Source: Ignavibacteria bacterium UBA2360 (GTDB lineage Bacteria; Bacteroidota; Ignavibacteria; Tepidaquicellales; OLB5). Taken from it: a stretch of 39,791 nucleotides of DNA. Location of the stretch: NCBI GenBank assembly GCA_002344125.1, contig DDTQ01000005.1:1-39791 (forward strand), written 5' to 3'. This document shows positions 6,642-14,826 of this stretch, piece after piece (the stretch's first letter is position 1; each line of letters starts with the position of its first letter). The notes below the pieces were generated by a model that was given only the letters and a program-made list of their open reading frames with translations, ran no database searches and was not told where the DNA came from. The position numbers and the translations under genes are program-made.

Positions 6642-9600
6642 ATGCAAATCAAAAATCGCTTTCTATTAATATTCTTTATTTTTTTATCATTTGATCCGAA
6701 TATTTTCGCAGGCGGAGGTGAACTTTGGATTTACAACAATTCCGCAAATGATGTTTGGGTCCATGTTTACCCTGTTAGTATGGTATTTAATAATGATACT
6801 TACGGTACGAATGGAAGAAATTATAGTCTATTGGGGGGAAGCAAAGTCAGAGAAGGTACTGGAAACATTGAAAAATATTTTATGAATGGAACAAGCGTCA
6901 ATGATTGGTATACTAAGATCACTCCAAATCAAAGCCCAACTGCTGAATGGGGTTTTGATGGTGTAGGCGGTACAGATCAAATTACAAAAGGTACTATTGG
7001 CTTTGGTAGGTGGCGAGTAGATTTTTATGAAAGCGAGAATATAAATGGAAATCCTGTTGATTATTGTATTTTAGACTTTGATTATGGATATACAATAAGA
7101 AATCAAATATATCAGAATTGTGGTAGTCAATCTGCAGATGTATACCTAAAATATATAAAAATTAATAATCAACCAAAAATTCAGTTTTTGTGGCAAACCT
7201 GTATTTGCATGAACGGACCGAGTTTCCCTTACCAGGATGTACCAGTAAGTAAATATGTTTTAGAGCGAGATAGGGGATGTCCAGACCAATCTTGGCCACC
7301 AGATAAAGGTAACTTCAGGTATAATAGCGGTAGCCCTTGGGTATATACTCAAATTCAAAGAGCACCAAATAATTATGAAATTATCCCCCAAGATCCAAGA
7401 AGAGATTGTGTAACTGATATTTATCCTGACCCACCGTTTATTAATATTGGAATTAAATCACATAATCAATTTTTTAGATATGCCTACACAATAAACTATT
7501 TAGATTATTACTATCCTTCAGATATTGGCAGACTTACATTAAATTTAACAATTGAGAAAAATGTTTCAACACCGGATTATCTGACTTGGTATTTGGGCGA
7601 TAATGATTTTCCAATTGTATATCCTTCACCAATTATTGTAACTGATGGAGCAAGCCTAATTTTAGAAAAAGGCAGCCCAGAGAGACATATGATATTTAAA
7701 CAATGTCGTGATCCTTTTACAAATAATCTAACAAATTTAAATACTCCATTAGAAGTATATCCTAATGGTACATTAGAGCTTAAAGGTAATTCCACCGAAA
7801 AATCTCATATATATTTTGAGAGCTATTCGTATTCAATTATATGGCAGAATGCAAATCTGATTATGGGACAAAATTCTGCAATCGATTTACAGGGCAATTC
7901 CTTTATGAAATTCAAAGGCAATTCAAAGATCTATCAGTATACAGGGAGCAGAATAGACATCAGAAATACATCAACATTGCTCAATTGTGGCGCTCAATTT
8001 CCGGTTTCAAACGGATGTGTTTATGCTTTGTATAATAGCGGCAGATATTTGATATCTAACAGATGCCCAGAAGATTATATTGATAATAATGAATTTTTTG
8101 TAGAAAACGGAACATCATTTGAGTTATATGATAGCAGCAGAATTGAGATTGAGGCTAACAACAAAATGATATTCAGCGGTGAAAATACATATCTAAAGGC
8201 TGCGCCCGGCACCAGCATAATACTAGGCGAAGGCGCATCAATAGAATTCCGTAACGGCGCATATCTTGATGCAGACGGCTGTACTTTTACTTCTGTGAAC
8301 AGCGGTGAAATTTGGGAAGGAATACTTCTTGATGGTGCTGGTTCCGTTACAAATATAAGGAACTGCACTTTCAATGACGCTGCGACTTCAATTACTGTAA
8401 CAAATACAATATGTAATATCGCAAACAATACGTTTAATATAAGCAATAATTCAAGCTGTATTTACGGCATAAATGCCGTTAATGAAACTAATATTACAAT
8501 TGCTGGTAATACCTTTAACGCAGGCAGTAATTCGGTGGCTGAGTGTATCAGGTTCTTTAATTATGAGACTGATGGTTTACCCGGCGGCGGCGGCAGTTCA
8601 GCTTACACTTTGAATATTTACAACAATACTTTTAACGGAAGCGTGAACGCGATTGATATTCAGTGTTTAACTGCATCACAACTGCCGTTTTATATTGCGA
8701 ACAACAGCTTTTATCCGGCAGGCAGTATAACCTCAAATGGGATTTATGCTTACAATATAACAGGTAATATCAAAAATAATTACTTTTATAATGCCAACAG
8801 CAATAAATCCGTGACATTGCAGTTTTCAACTGTAAACCTGTTTAACAACACTTTATATTCAGTTAATCAGAATATCTGGTCAAGCAACTCCACATTGATG
8901 CAAATGGCTCCTTTAATGAATGCATTTGGTCAATGGGTATGGTATGGCGGTTACAATACGCTTAATTCAGGCAGTTTGCAGAACATTGAATTCAGAAGTT
9001 ATTCAAATCCCACAATTTCGCCAAACGGCTTGAACTGCTTTACAGTAACTACGCAGCCTAACTTTCTTGGTGAGTTGTGCCTTGGTACAAAGCCGTATAA
9101 AGCTTATGATAATTTCTGGAGTCCATCTGTATCCGGCAGTTCATTTAATATAACATGTAACAGTAACCCGGTAAATGTGACTTACACACCAAATTTAAGC
9201 ACATGTCCGGTTTTTGATCCTGATGGTTCTACAGGTACTAATGTGACAGATCTTACAAACGGTATTTATGATACTGTTTATATTACCTCAGGCGGCGAAG
9301 GTGGTTCATATCCCGGCAGTATAAAGAAAACTTTGAATAATGCTGATATTCTGTACTTTGAGGCACTTCAGAAGCGTAAACAAAGGGATTATGCCGGCGC
9401 AATCAATAAGTGCAAAGAACTTATCAATGAACACGATACAAGCAGCTATTTTAACTCCGCAATGAGCGAATTATATTTAAATTATCTTGAAAGCGATACT
9501 TCGGGCAATCAAACCATAACAAACGGATTATTTAACAATCTTAAGACATATATTGAGCAAAAAATGCAGCAGTATCCCAATAACACTCAATTTGTGGAAA

Positions 9601-10379
9601 GAGCGTATAAATATCACTTAATGTGCTTGGTCAAAACTAAAAGTTACACCGAAGCTATTGCAGGTTATGAGAATATTATGAATAATCACCCTGACCCGAT
9701 AGTTAGACTTAACGCAAGCTGGGATAGAAGCGCAGTTGTGTTTATGATGGGACAGGGCGGATCTGAGAACGATAACTCAGTTAAGAGCAGTAAATCAAGA
9801 AATACCAAATTGCTTGATAAGAATCCCGCTCACAGAATTGCAAAAGATATATTCAGAGAGCAAAAGGTACAATCAGAGCAAATTGAGAAAAATATTACAG
9901 ATGAACAGTTAAACAATGAAGACATTAGCACGGTTGTTTATACCAAAGAAGAGAAACAGATGCTTGAAAGAAGGATAGAGAATTATAATCCAACTGACAA
10001 AAAAGACTTTATGGAAAAGTTAAGCAAAGATATAAAGCTGATAGAGCAGATAAACACAGCAAAGAATACGAAGAAAACAAATTCTAATGTACCAAGATCG
10101 TTTAAGCTGCATCAAAATTATCCGAATCCATTTAATCCAACTACTACAATAAAATACGAAATACCGAAAGACGCTGAAATAACTATCAAGGTCTATGACT
10201 TATTGGGCAGGGAGGTATTCAGCATAAACGAATACAAAAAAGCCGGAAGTTATGAAGTTAAATTTGATGGTGCAAATCTAGCGAGCGGTATGTATTTGTA
10301 TTCATTAGAGGTTTCTGACCCTTCGACAGGCTCAGGGCGAGGTTATATGGATACGAAGAAAATGGTATTATTGAAGTAA
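6642..10379 (+). CDS. large T9SS-sorted protein with beta-helix and TPR-like regions
   Basis: A 1245-residue secreted protein with a signal peptide ending at IFAGGG (about 24). Residues 25-230 form an unfamiliar domain with aromatic residues and several Cys (CICMNG, DRGCPDQSW). Residues of about 330-760 contain many short Asn-rich turns (NITIAGNTFNAGSN, NIYNNTFNG), the pattern of a right-handed parallel beta-helix, often involved in polysaccharide binding or cleavage. About 900-1020 looks TPR-like, 1050-1150 is a charged helical linker, and 1165-1245 is the type IX sorting domain (LHQNYPNPFNPTTTIKY, VYDLLGREV, SGMYLYSLEV, KKMVLLK). The sorting domain has an extra SDPSTGSGRGYMD stretch encoded by a dispersed repeat. 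No catalytic residues can be assigned. Confidence 0.85.
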   Translation: MQIKNRFLLIFFIFLSFDPNIFAGGGELWIYNNSANDVWVHVYPVSMVFNNDTYGTNGRNYSLLGGSKVREGTGNIEKYFMNGTSVNDWYTKITPNQSPTAEWGFDGVGGTDQITKGTIGFGRWRVDFYESENINGNPVDYCILDFDYGYTIRNQIYQNCGSQSADVYLKYIKINNQPKIQFLWQTCICMNGPSFPYQDVPVSKYVLERDRGCPDQSWPPDKGNFRYNSGSPWVYTQIQRAPNNYEIIPQDPRRDCVTDIYPDPPFINIGIKSHNQFFRYAYTINYLDYYYPSDIGRLTLNLTIEKNVSTPDYLTWYLGDNDFPIVYPSPIIVTDGASLILEKGSPERHMIFKQCRDPFTNNLTNLNTPLEVYPNGTLELKGNSTEKSHIYFESYSYSIIWQNANLIMGQNSAIDLQGNSFMKFKGNSKIYQYTGSRIDIRNTSTLLNCGAQFPVSNGCVYALYNSGRYLISNRCPEDYIDNNEFFVENGTSFELYDSSRIEIEANNKMIFSGENTYLKAAPGTSIILGEGASIEFRNGAYLDADGCTFTSVNSGEIWEGILLDGAGSVTNIRNCTFNDAATSITVTNTICNIANNTFNISNNSSCIYGINAVNETNITIAGNTFNAGSNSVAECIRFFNYETDGLPGGGGSSAYTLNIYNNTFNGSVNAIDIQCLTASQLPFYIANNSFYPAGSITSNGIYAYNITGNIKNNYFYNANSNKSVTLQFSTVNLFNNTLYSVNQNIWSSNSTLMQMAPLMNAFGQWVWYGGYNTLNSGSLQNIEFRSYSNPTISPNGLNCFTVTTQPNFLGELCLGTKPYKAYDNFWSPSVSGSSFNITCNSNPVNVTYTPNLSTCPVFDPDGSTGTNVTDLTNGIYDTVYITSGGEGGSYPGSIKKTLNNADILYFEALQKRKQRDYAGAINKCKELINEHDTSSYFNSAMSELYLNYLESDTSGNQTITNGLFNNLKTYIEQKMQQYPNNTQFVERAYKYHLMCLVKTKSYTEAIAGYENIMNNHPDPIVRLNASWDRSAVVFMMGQGGSENDNSVKSSKSRNTKLLDKNPAHRIAKDIFREQKVQSEQIEKNITDEQLNNEDISTVVYTKEEKQMLERRIENYNPTDKKDFMEKLSKDIKLIEQINTAKNTKKTNSNVPRSFKLHQNYPNPFNPTTTIKYEIPKDAEITIKVYDLLGREVFSINEYKKAGSYEVKFDGANLASGMYLYSLEVSDPSTGSGRGYMDTKKMVLLK
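10317..10340 (+). repeat. dispersed-repeat sequence embedded in the sorting domain
   Basis: The core CCCTTCGACAGGCTCAGGGC lies in frame within the T9SS sorting domain and encodes DPSTGSGR. The other sorting domains in the window lack these residues. A related form, CCCTGAACGAAGTGAAGGG, lies between genes at 14771-14789. Words of this kind are familiar as intergenic repeats in many genomes. Confidence 0.7.
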
Positions 10380-10390
10380 ATGAAAATAAG

Positions 10391-10416
10391 CATTCCCAAA
10401 CTGGAGTTTGGGAATG
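10391..10416. repeat. hairpin A of two-hairpin element, locus 1
   Basis: CATTCCCAAACT and AGTTTGGGAATG form a perfect 12-bp stem around GG. Together with the hairpin at 10431-10457 it matches the pair at 21817-21895 in order, spacing style and sequence. The outermost pair is C-G here and G-C there. Confidence 0.9.
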
Positions 10417-10430
10417 AGGAAAAAATTAAA

Positions 10431-10462
10431 AATGTCCGGTAATTTTTGCCGGGCATTTTTTT
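10431..10462 (+). terminator. rho-independent terminator (hairpin B of the element)
   Basis: AATGTCCGG pairs with CCGGGCATT (nine pairs, one T-G) around a nine-base loop and runs into seven T residues. It lies 50 bases after the stop codon of the 1245-residue gene and should end that transcript. The same hairpin without the T-run occurs at 21876-21895. Confidence 0.85.
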
Positions 10463-10539
10463 ACGCCACAAGTCTTCACCAGTTCTTAGACCTTGCAAGG
10501 GGGAGGGTTGTTAATATAGGTAACATGATAAACGGGTTA

Positions 10540-10567
10540 CTTTCAAGGAAAATTACTTCCTTGAAAG
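10540..10567. repeat. perfect 11-bp inverted repeat
   Basis: CTTTCAAGGAA and TTCCTTGAAAG flank the loop AATTAC. No T-run follows, so it is not a simple terminator. The left arm plus loop resembles TTTCAAGGAAAATAGT in both 135-bp tandem units, suggesting a shared origin. It lies 65 bases before the TolB-like gene. Confidence 0.8.
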
Positions 10568-10632
10568 AGTCTAAATAATTGGGTAAAATTGCAGATTAAC
10601 TAAAAATTTAACGGATTTACAGGCTCAATTTG

Positions 10633-11631
10633 ATGAAAAACCTCCTTCTAACCGCAGTATTAATTTTAATTACATCAGGAAATATCTTTTCCCAGAAAAG
10701 GCTTATTGCTTTTTCAAGCGATGCGACGAAAAACGATAAGCAGCAGATTTTCGTAATGGATGAAGACGGCGATAATGTGAAACAGGTAAGTTTCCTTAAC
10801 CTGGATTGCTACTCGCCTAAATTTGTACCAAAGACCAATAAAATACTTTTCCTTGCCACAAACAGGATAAGCGATTACCTGTATATGGTTGATCTTGATG
10901 ATACGGCATCGTTCCGTTTCCCCACATTCATAGATGGCGGACTGGATCCGCAGTTTTCCGCTGACGGCACAATGCTAATGTACCGTTCAGAGAAGGATGA
11001 GAATAACGCTATCTATATTATGGAAATGGAAACCGGCGAGACTTTCCCCATAAGCGATGGCAGCCTTGCTACACATGCGGAGTTCTCTCATGACGGGCAG
11101 AAGATTGTATATTCTTCAAGCGCGGAGCAGAACTTTGATCTTGTGGTGCTTAATTTAGCAGACACAACCGATGACGCGCAGCAGGTTATTGTTGCGACCA
11201 AGGATGCAGAGATATACGGAACGTATTCACCCGACGATAAGAAGATAGCGTTTTCTTCCTTTGATATTAACTACAAGGGAACGCTAAAGATGTGCGACGC
11301 CAATGGAAAGAATGTAAAAGTAATATCCAGCAGCGGAAGCTCATATAACCCCAAGTGGTCACCCGACGGCAAGTATCTTGCCTATGTATCCGATAAAGCG
11401 GGTAAGTTCCAGATATACGTTGTGAAATCAGATGGCAGCTCCGCAAGGCAGCTTACCAGCGAAGCCGGCAACGTGATAGAGTACGACTGGTCATCTGACG
11501 GCAATAAAATTGTGTTTGACAGCCAGGGCGAAGGAACCTCGAGTGTATGGATAATTGATGTTGATAAAGGCACCAAGCAGAATCTGACAGGAAGCAAAGC
11601 CAATAATATAACGCCTTCATTCAGGCCGTAG
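10633..11631 (+). CDS. secreted TolB-like beta-propeller (WD40-like PD40 repeats)
   Basis: A 332-residue protein with a clear signal peptide (MKNLLLTAVLILITSGNIFSQ) and repeated PD40 units of the form F-S-x-D-G-x-K-I-x-Y/F, for example FSHDGQKIVYSS, YSPDDKKIAFSS, WSPDGKYLAYVSD and WSSDGNKIVFDS. This predicts a six-bladed periplasmic propeller like the C-terminal part of TolB. The N-terminal TolB domain is not evident, so it is better called TolB-like than TolB. The ATG at 10633 directly follows a possible TTG at 10630; the ATG is preferred. Its stop codon is three bases before metF, so the two are probably co-transcribed, although the functional link is not obvious. Confidence 0.88.
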   Translation: MKNLLLTAVLILITSGNIFSQKRLIAFSSDATKNDKQQIFVMDEDGDNVKQVSFLNLDCYSPKFVPKTNKILFLATNRISDYLYMVDLDDTASFRFPTFIDGGLDPQFSADGTMLMYRSEKDENNAIYIMEMETGETFPISDGSLATHAEFSHDGQKIVYSSSAEQNFDLVVLNLADTTDDAQQVIVATKDAEIYGTYSPDDKKIAFSSFDINYKGTLKMCDANGKNVKVISSSGSSYNPKWSPDGKYLAYVSDKAGKFQIYVVKSDGSSARQLTSEAGNVIEYDWSSDGNKIVFDSQGEGTSSVWIIDVDKGTKQNLTGSKANNITPSFRP

Positions 11632-11634
11632 CAT

Positions 11635-12594
11635 ATGAAAGTTATTGAACATTTAGAGAAGGCAAAAGGCGCTCAAAAACCGCTTATCAGCTTTGAGGTA
11701 ATACCCCCGAAGCGCGGCGGAGATATAACACAGCTTTTTAATGTTATTGGCGATGTAATGAAATACGAACCGCCATTCATAGATGTTACCTCGCGCGCAG
11801 CGGAAGTTGAATACAGGGAGACACCGCAGGGCATTCAGAAAAAAGTTATACGCAAAAGACCCGGAACTATAGGTATCAGCGTAGCGATTAAAAATCATTT
11901 TAACATTGATACTGTACCGCACATTTTGTGCCTTGGTTTTACGCGCGAAGAGACCGAAGACGCGCTTATTGAGCTTAACTACCTTGGCATTGAAAATATT
12001 CTGGCCATACGCGGAGACGACCTGGGGTATCATAAACCGATACCGGAGTATAAATCGCAGAACCGGTTTGCATATGAACTTATCCAGCAGGTGAATAATA
12101 TGAACTGCGGAAGGTATCTTGAAGAAGACCTGCTTGACGCAAAGCCTACAAAATTCTGCATAGGCGTAAGCGGTTACCCCGAAAAACATTTTGAAGCGCC
12201 CAATATGAAGGTAGAAGTTGACCATGTTAAGCAGAAGATCTCGAGCGGGGGTGATTATGTTGTGACGCAGATGTTTTACGATAATAAGGTTTACTTTGAT
12301 TTTGTGAACCGCTGCCGCGAAGCGGGAATAGAAGCGCCCATAATACCCGGGCTAAAAGTGCTTACGGCAAAATCTCATTTGTTCAACATACCAAAGAATT
12401 TTTATATCAATATACCCGAAGAGCTTTCCGGTGAGATACTCGAGGCCAAAGACGAACATGTAATGGAAATTGGCGCCAAGTGGACAGCCAAACAGGCAGA
12501 GGAATTGCTTAACAACGGCGCGCCAAGCCTGCATTTTTATATAATGCAATCAGCTAAGCCGATAAATAAAATGTTCGGGCATTTGAAAATGTAA
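11635..12594 (+). CDS. metF: methylenetetrahydrofolate reductase
   Basis: A 319-residue TIM-barrel flavoenzyme that reduces 5,10-methylene-THF to 5-methyl-THF, the methyl donor for methionine synthesis. Family motifs are present: ISFEVIPPKRG near the N-terminus (with the catalytic Glu), FIDVTSRAAE, PHILCLGFTREE, NILAIRGDD, FCIGVSGYPEKH, DYVVTQMFYDN and IIPGLKVLTA, ending with GAPSLHFYIMQ. The length is typical of bacterial MetF, without a eukaryotic regulatory domain. It starts at an ATG three bases after the TolB-like gene and is followed by a two-hairpin repeat that may act as a terminator. The assignment is firm. Confidence 0.95.
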   Translation: MKVIEHLEKAKGAQKPLISFEVIPPKRGGDITQLFNVIGDVMKYEPPFIDVTSRAAEVEYRETPQGIQKKVIRKRPGTIGISVAIKNHFNIDTVPHILCLGFTREETEDALIELNYLGIENILAIRGDDLGYHKPIPEYKSQNRFAYELIQQVNNMNCGRYLEEDLLDAKPTKFCIGVSGYPEKHFEAPNMKVEVDHVKQKISSGGDYVVTQMFYDNKVYFDFVNRCREAGIEAPIIPGLKVLTAKSHLFNIPKNFYINIPEELSGEILEAKDEHVMEIGAKWTAKQAEELLNNGAPSLHFYIMQSAKPINKMFGHLKM

Positions 12595-12599
12595 TTGAA

Positions 12600-12620
12600 C
12601 GTGAGACGTGAAATGTCATC
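12600..12620. repeat. heptamer repeat CGTGARA
   Basis: CGTGAGA, CGTGAAA and TGTCATC follow one another with a 7-nt period. The same kind of unit (CGTGAAA, GGTCAAA, CGTCAAA, TGTGAAA) lies inside two sorting-domain coding regions at 28766-28793 and 32439-32466. Confidence 0.6.
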
Positions 12621-12667
12621 CCGCTTTCAGCGGGACTTCGAAAATGCCTCCGGCATTTTCTTGAACG
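12606..12667. repeat. dispersed two-hairpin repeat, full copy 1
   Basis: Hairpin 1 is TCCCGCT-TTC-AGCGGGA (12619-12635). Hairpin 2 is AAAATGCC-TCC-GGCATTTT (12641-12659). TTGAACG ends the unit. A full copy lies at 38934-38992, with the C-G pair of hairpin 2 replaced by T-A, and a partial degenerate copy lies at 12688-12720. Hairpin 2 followed by its T-run may also terminate metF transcription. Confidence 0.85.
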
Positions 12668-12687
12668 GCATTCAGTATAAAGTCAAA

Positions 12688-12720
12688 ACTTCGAAAGTGT
12701 TTCCGGCATTTTCTTGAACG
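12688..12720. repeat. dispersed two-hairpin repeat, partial degenerate copy
   Basis: This copy holds only the second half of the unit, from ACTTCGAAAGTG to TTCTTGAACG. Its left stem arm has changed (AAAGTGTT), so it no longer pairs perfectly with GGCATTTT. It ends 14 bases before the aldolase TTG start. Confidence 0.75.
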
Positions 12721-12734
12721 CAAAGTAAATAAAT

Positions 12735-13370
12735 TTGGGACTTAAGAACGAATTAATACAATACTCAAAGCTATGCGGCGCAAGCGGTTTTGTTAAAGCA
12801 TACGATGGAAACCTGAGTGTTAGAACAAAGAAGAATTACATCCTTTCAACGGCATCAAAGACAAATAAACTGAAGATAAAGCCGGCTGACCTGGTAAAGA
12901 GCGATATTAAGGGTAAGAAACTTGCCGGAAAGAGGCATCTCAGCACTGAGATTAAGCTTCACCTCTATATATATAGTAAACGGAAAGATGTGAATGCGGT
13001 GATACACACACACCCTTTATATATAAGCTCATTTGCGGCAGCAGGCAAAAAATTGCCCGGCAATATTTTGCCGGAAGTGTACCTGGGGTTCGGGAATATT
13101 CCAATGGCGCCGTATGCAACACCATCAACAGATGAAGTGACGGCATCAATTGAGCCGTTTGTGATGGAGTATAACGCTATTATACTTGGCAATCACGGGC
13201 TGGTGGCTTTTGGTAAAACCATAGAGGACGCGTATTACATCACAGAAAAACTTGAGCAATACGCGCAGATCTGTTTTAACGCCAAGGTACTTGGCGGGGC
13301 GAAAGCGATTCCCGCAGCACAATTAAAAAAGCTTGACGCACTGAAGAACACGGTTTATAAGAGTAAGTAA
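12735..13370 (+). CDS. class II aldolase/adducin family protein
   Basis: A 211-residue cytoplasmic enzyme of the FucA/AraD fold. Visible family features are YDGNLSVR near the N-terminus (phosphate binding), STEIKLH with the likely catalytic Glu, the zinc pair HTHP (about 94-97) and the distal ligand in GNHGLVAFG. Members cleave or isomerise sugar phosphates (fuculose-1-phosphate, ribulose-5-phosphate) or dehydrate methylthioribulose-1-phosphate; the substrate here cannot be decided. No ATG occurs before the conserved core, so TTG at 12735 is the start, with no evident ribosome binding site. It lies between metF and ddl on the same strand, 19 bases before ddl. Confidence 0.85.
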   Translation: MGLKNELIQYSKLCGASGFVKAYDGNLSVRTKKNYILSTASKTNKLKIKPADLVKSDIKGKKLAGKRHLSTEIKLHLYIYSKRKDVNAVIHTHPLYISSFAAAGKKLPGNILPEVYLGFGNIPMAPYATPSTDEVTASIEPFVMEYNAIILGNHGLVAFGKTIEDAYYITEKLEQYAQICFNAKVLGGAKAIPAAQLKKLDALKNTVYKSK

Positions 13371-13389
13371 ATTTTAACGCAATAAGATA

Positions 13390-14421
13390 TTGAATATAAT
13401 AGTACTAACGGGCGGAAACTCCGCAGAGAGAAATGTGGCTCTTGCTTCAGGGCGATCAGTAGCCAAAGCGCTGCGTGATGCAGGTAATAGTGTGAAGGTT
13501 ATTGATCCCATTTACGGCGCGGCGCAGCCTGATGAAGATAAAATATTTTCAGATAAACCGGCCATTGGGAAAGAATTCCCTACAGCGGAAGAACTGCACC
13601 GGTACAGCAGCCGCAAGGTGATGGAGTGCATTAACTCTGATCTGTTTGATAATGCTGATATTGTATTCCTTGCGCTTCACGGAAAGTTTGGCGAGGATGG
13701 CAGGATACAATCACTGCTTGAAATGCGGGGAGTAGAGTATACCGGCTCCGGTGTCACATCAAGCGCAATGGCAATGGATAAGAATATTTCGAAGATAATG
13801 TTCAATCATTACGCTATCCCGACCCCAAAATGGTTCATGCTTAAAAAAGGGGATATGGCTGAGCAGCAGGTAGATGAGAATATTAAGCTTCAGGTAGGTT
13901 ATCCAGCGGTGATAAAGCCGAATGATGAGGGTTCAACGGTCGGGCTTTCAATAGTTCAGCCTGATGTAGAGGATGTGCAGCTTGGTAAAGCGCTGAGTGA
14001 CGCGTTTGAATATTCTGATAACATTATGGCGGAAGAATATATTGAAGGCCGTGAGCTTACAGTTGCCGTTATAGGCGGCGAAGCGCTGCCGGTGGTTGAG
14101 ATAAAACCAAAGAGCGGGTTTTATGATTATGTTCATAAATACACAAAGGGTTTCACTGAGTATTTCTGCCCGGCGGACCTGCCGGATAAGCTTGCTGAGC
14201 ATATTCAGAAGCAGGCAATAACAGCGCACAATGCGCTGGGGTGTGAGGTGTATTCCCGGGTGGATTTCAGGCTGAACAGTAAAGGCGAAGCATTCTGCCT
14301 TGAAGTGAACACGCTGCCCGGAATGACGGAGCTTAGCCTGGTTCCAAAGGCGGCAAGCGCTGTTGGCATGGATTTTACCGGGCTGCTGAACAGAATTATT
14401 GAGTTAAGTTTAAATAAATAA
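13390..14421 (+). CDS. ddl: D-alanine--D-alanine ligase
   Basis: A 343-residue ATP-grasp enzyme that makes the D-Ala-D-Ala dipeptide for peptidoglycan in the cytoplasm. The N-terminal GGNSAERNVALASG motif, HGKFGEDGRIQ, MDKNISK, IKPNDEGSTVG (nucleotide site), VDFRLN, and EVNTLPGMTELS with the metal and D-Ala ligands are all in the expected order. The start is TTG at 13390; the next Met is at about 77, after essential motifs. It lies between the aldolase and an FtsB/DivIC-like gene 18 bases downstream, a plausible envelope and division cluster. The assignment is firm. Confidence 0.95.
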   Translation: MNIIVLTGGNSAERNVALASGRSVAKALRDAGNSVKVIDPIYGAAQPDEDKIFSDKPAIGKEFPTAEELHRYSSRKVMECINSDLFDNADIVFLALHGKFGEDGRIQSLLEMRGVEYTGSGVTSSAMAMDKNISKIMFNHYAIPTPKWFMLKKGDMAEQQVDENIKLQVGYPAVIKPNDEGSTVGLSIVQPDVEDVQLGKALSDAFEYSDNIMAEEYIEGRELTVAVIGGEALPVVEIKPKSGFYDYVHKYTKGFTEYFCPADLPDKLAEHIQKQAITAHNALGCEVYSRVDFRLNSKGEAFCLEVNTLPGMTELSLVPKAASAVGMDFTGLLNRIIELSLNK

Positions 14422-14439
14422 ATTGTTATTTTTACCTTT

Positions 14440-14766
14440 ATGAAAGAAGACAGCTTCGGCAAAAATATAGTTAAGTACATTTATCACAGGCGGAAATTTT
14501 TTATTTACCTGCTGATACTTGCCGCGATACTTTCATACGCTGTTTTCGGTAAAAAGGGGATATTGCAGCGGGTTGAGCTTGAGATGGAGAACCGGGAACT
14601 GAAGGAAAAGCTTAAAGCTGAGCAGGATAAATCATTGATGCTGCAGAAGGAAATTGAAGAGATCAAGACATCGGATAAGAAGATTGAGAAAGTCGCCAGG
14701 GAAAAGTATAACATGGTGAAAGAGGGCGAAGAGATATATAAGGTAGTTACTGATAGCACAAAATAA
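14440..14766 (+). CDS. FtsB/DivIC-like septum formation initiator
   Basis: A 108-residue bitopic membrane protein with a basic cytoplasmic N-terminus, one membrane helix (about 20-38, FFIYLLILAAILSYAVFG), and an extracytoplasmic coiled coil (ELEMENRELKEKLKAEQDKS and on). It ends in the family's VAREKYNMVKEGEEIYKV motif. FtsB/DivIC proteins bridge FtsL and FtsQ in the divisome and help activate septal wall synthesis. It starts at an ATG 18 bases after ddl and is probably in the same operon, consistent with coupling precursor supply to division. FtsB and DivIC cannot be told apart by sequence alone. Confidence 0.87.
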   Translation: MKEDSFGKNIVKYIYHRRKFFIYLLILAAILSYAVFGKKGILQRVELEMENRELKEKLKAEQDKSLMLQKEIEEIKTSDKKIEKVAREKYNMVKEGEEIYKVVTDSTK

Positions 14767-14769
14767 CAA

Positions 14770-14790
14770 ACCCTGAACGAAGTGAAGGGT
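14770..14790. repeat. short palindromic dispersed repeat
   Basis: ACCCT and AGGGT bracket an interior GAACGAAGTGA. It belongs to the same word family as the CCCTTCGACAGGCTCAGGG stretch in the sorting domain at 10317-10340. Here it sits between the FtsB-like gene and the M42 peptidase gene. Confidence 0.6.
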
Positions 14791-14826
14791 CTCTTATCAA
14801 ACATCTAAAAAGAATAAAATAATCAT

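Noticed and set aside
11653..12225. 190-codon open frame antisense to metF
   Set aside because: It is the shadow of a firmly assigned metF on the other strand, with no signal, family or start context.
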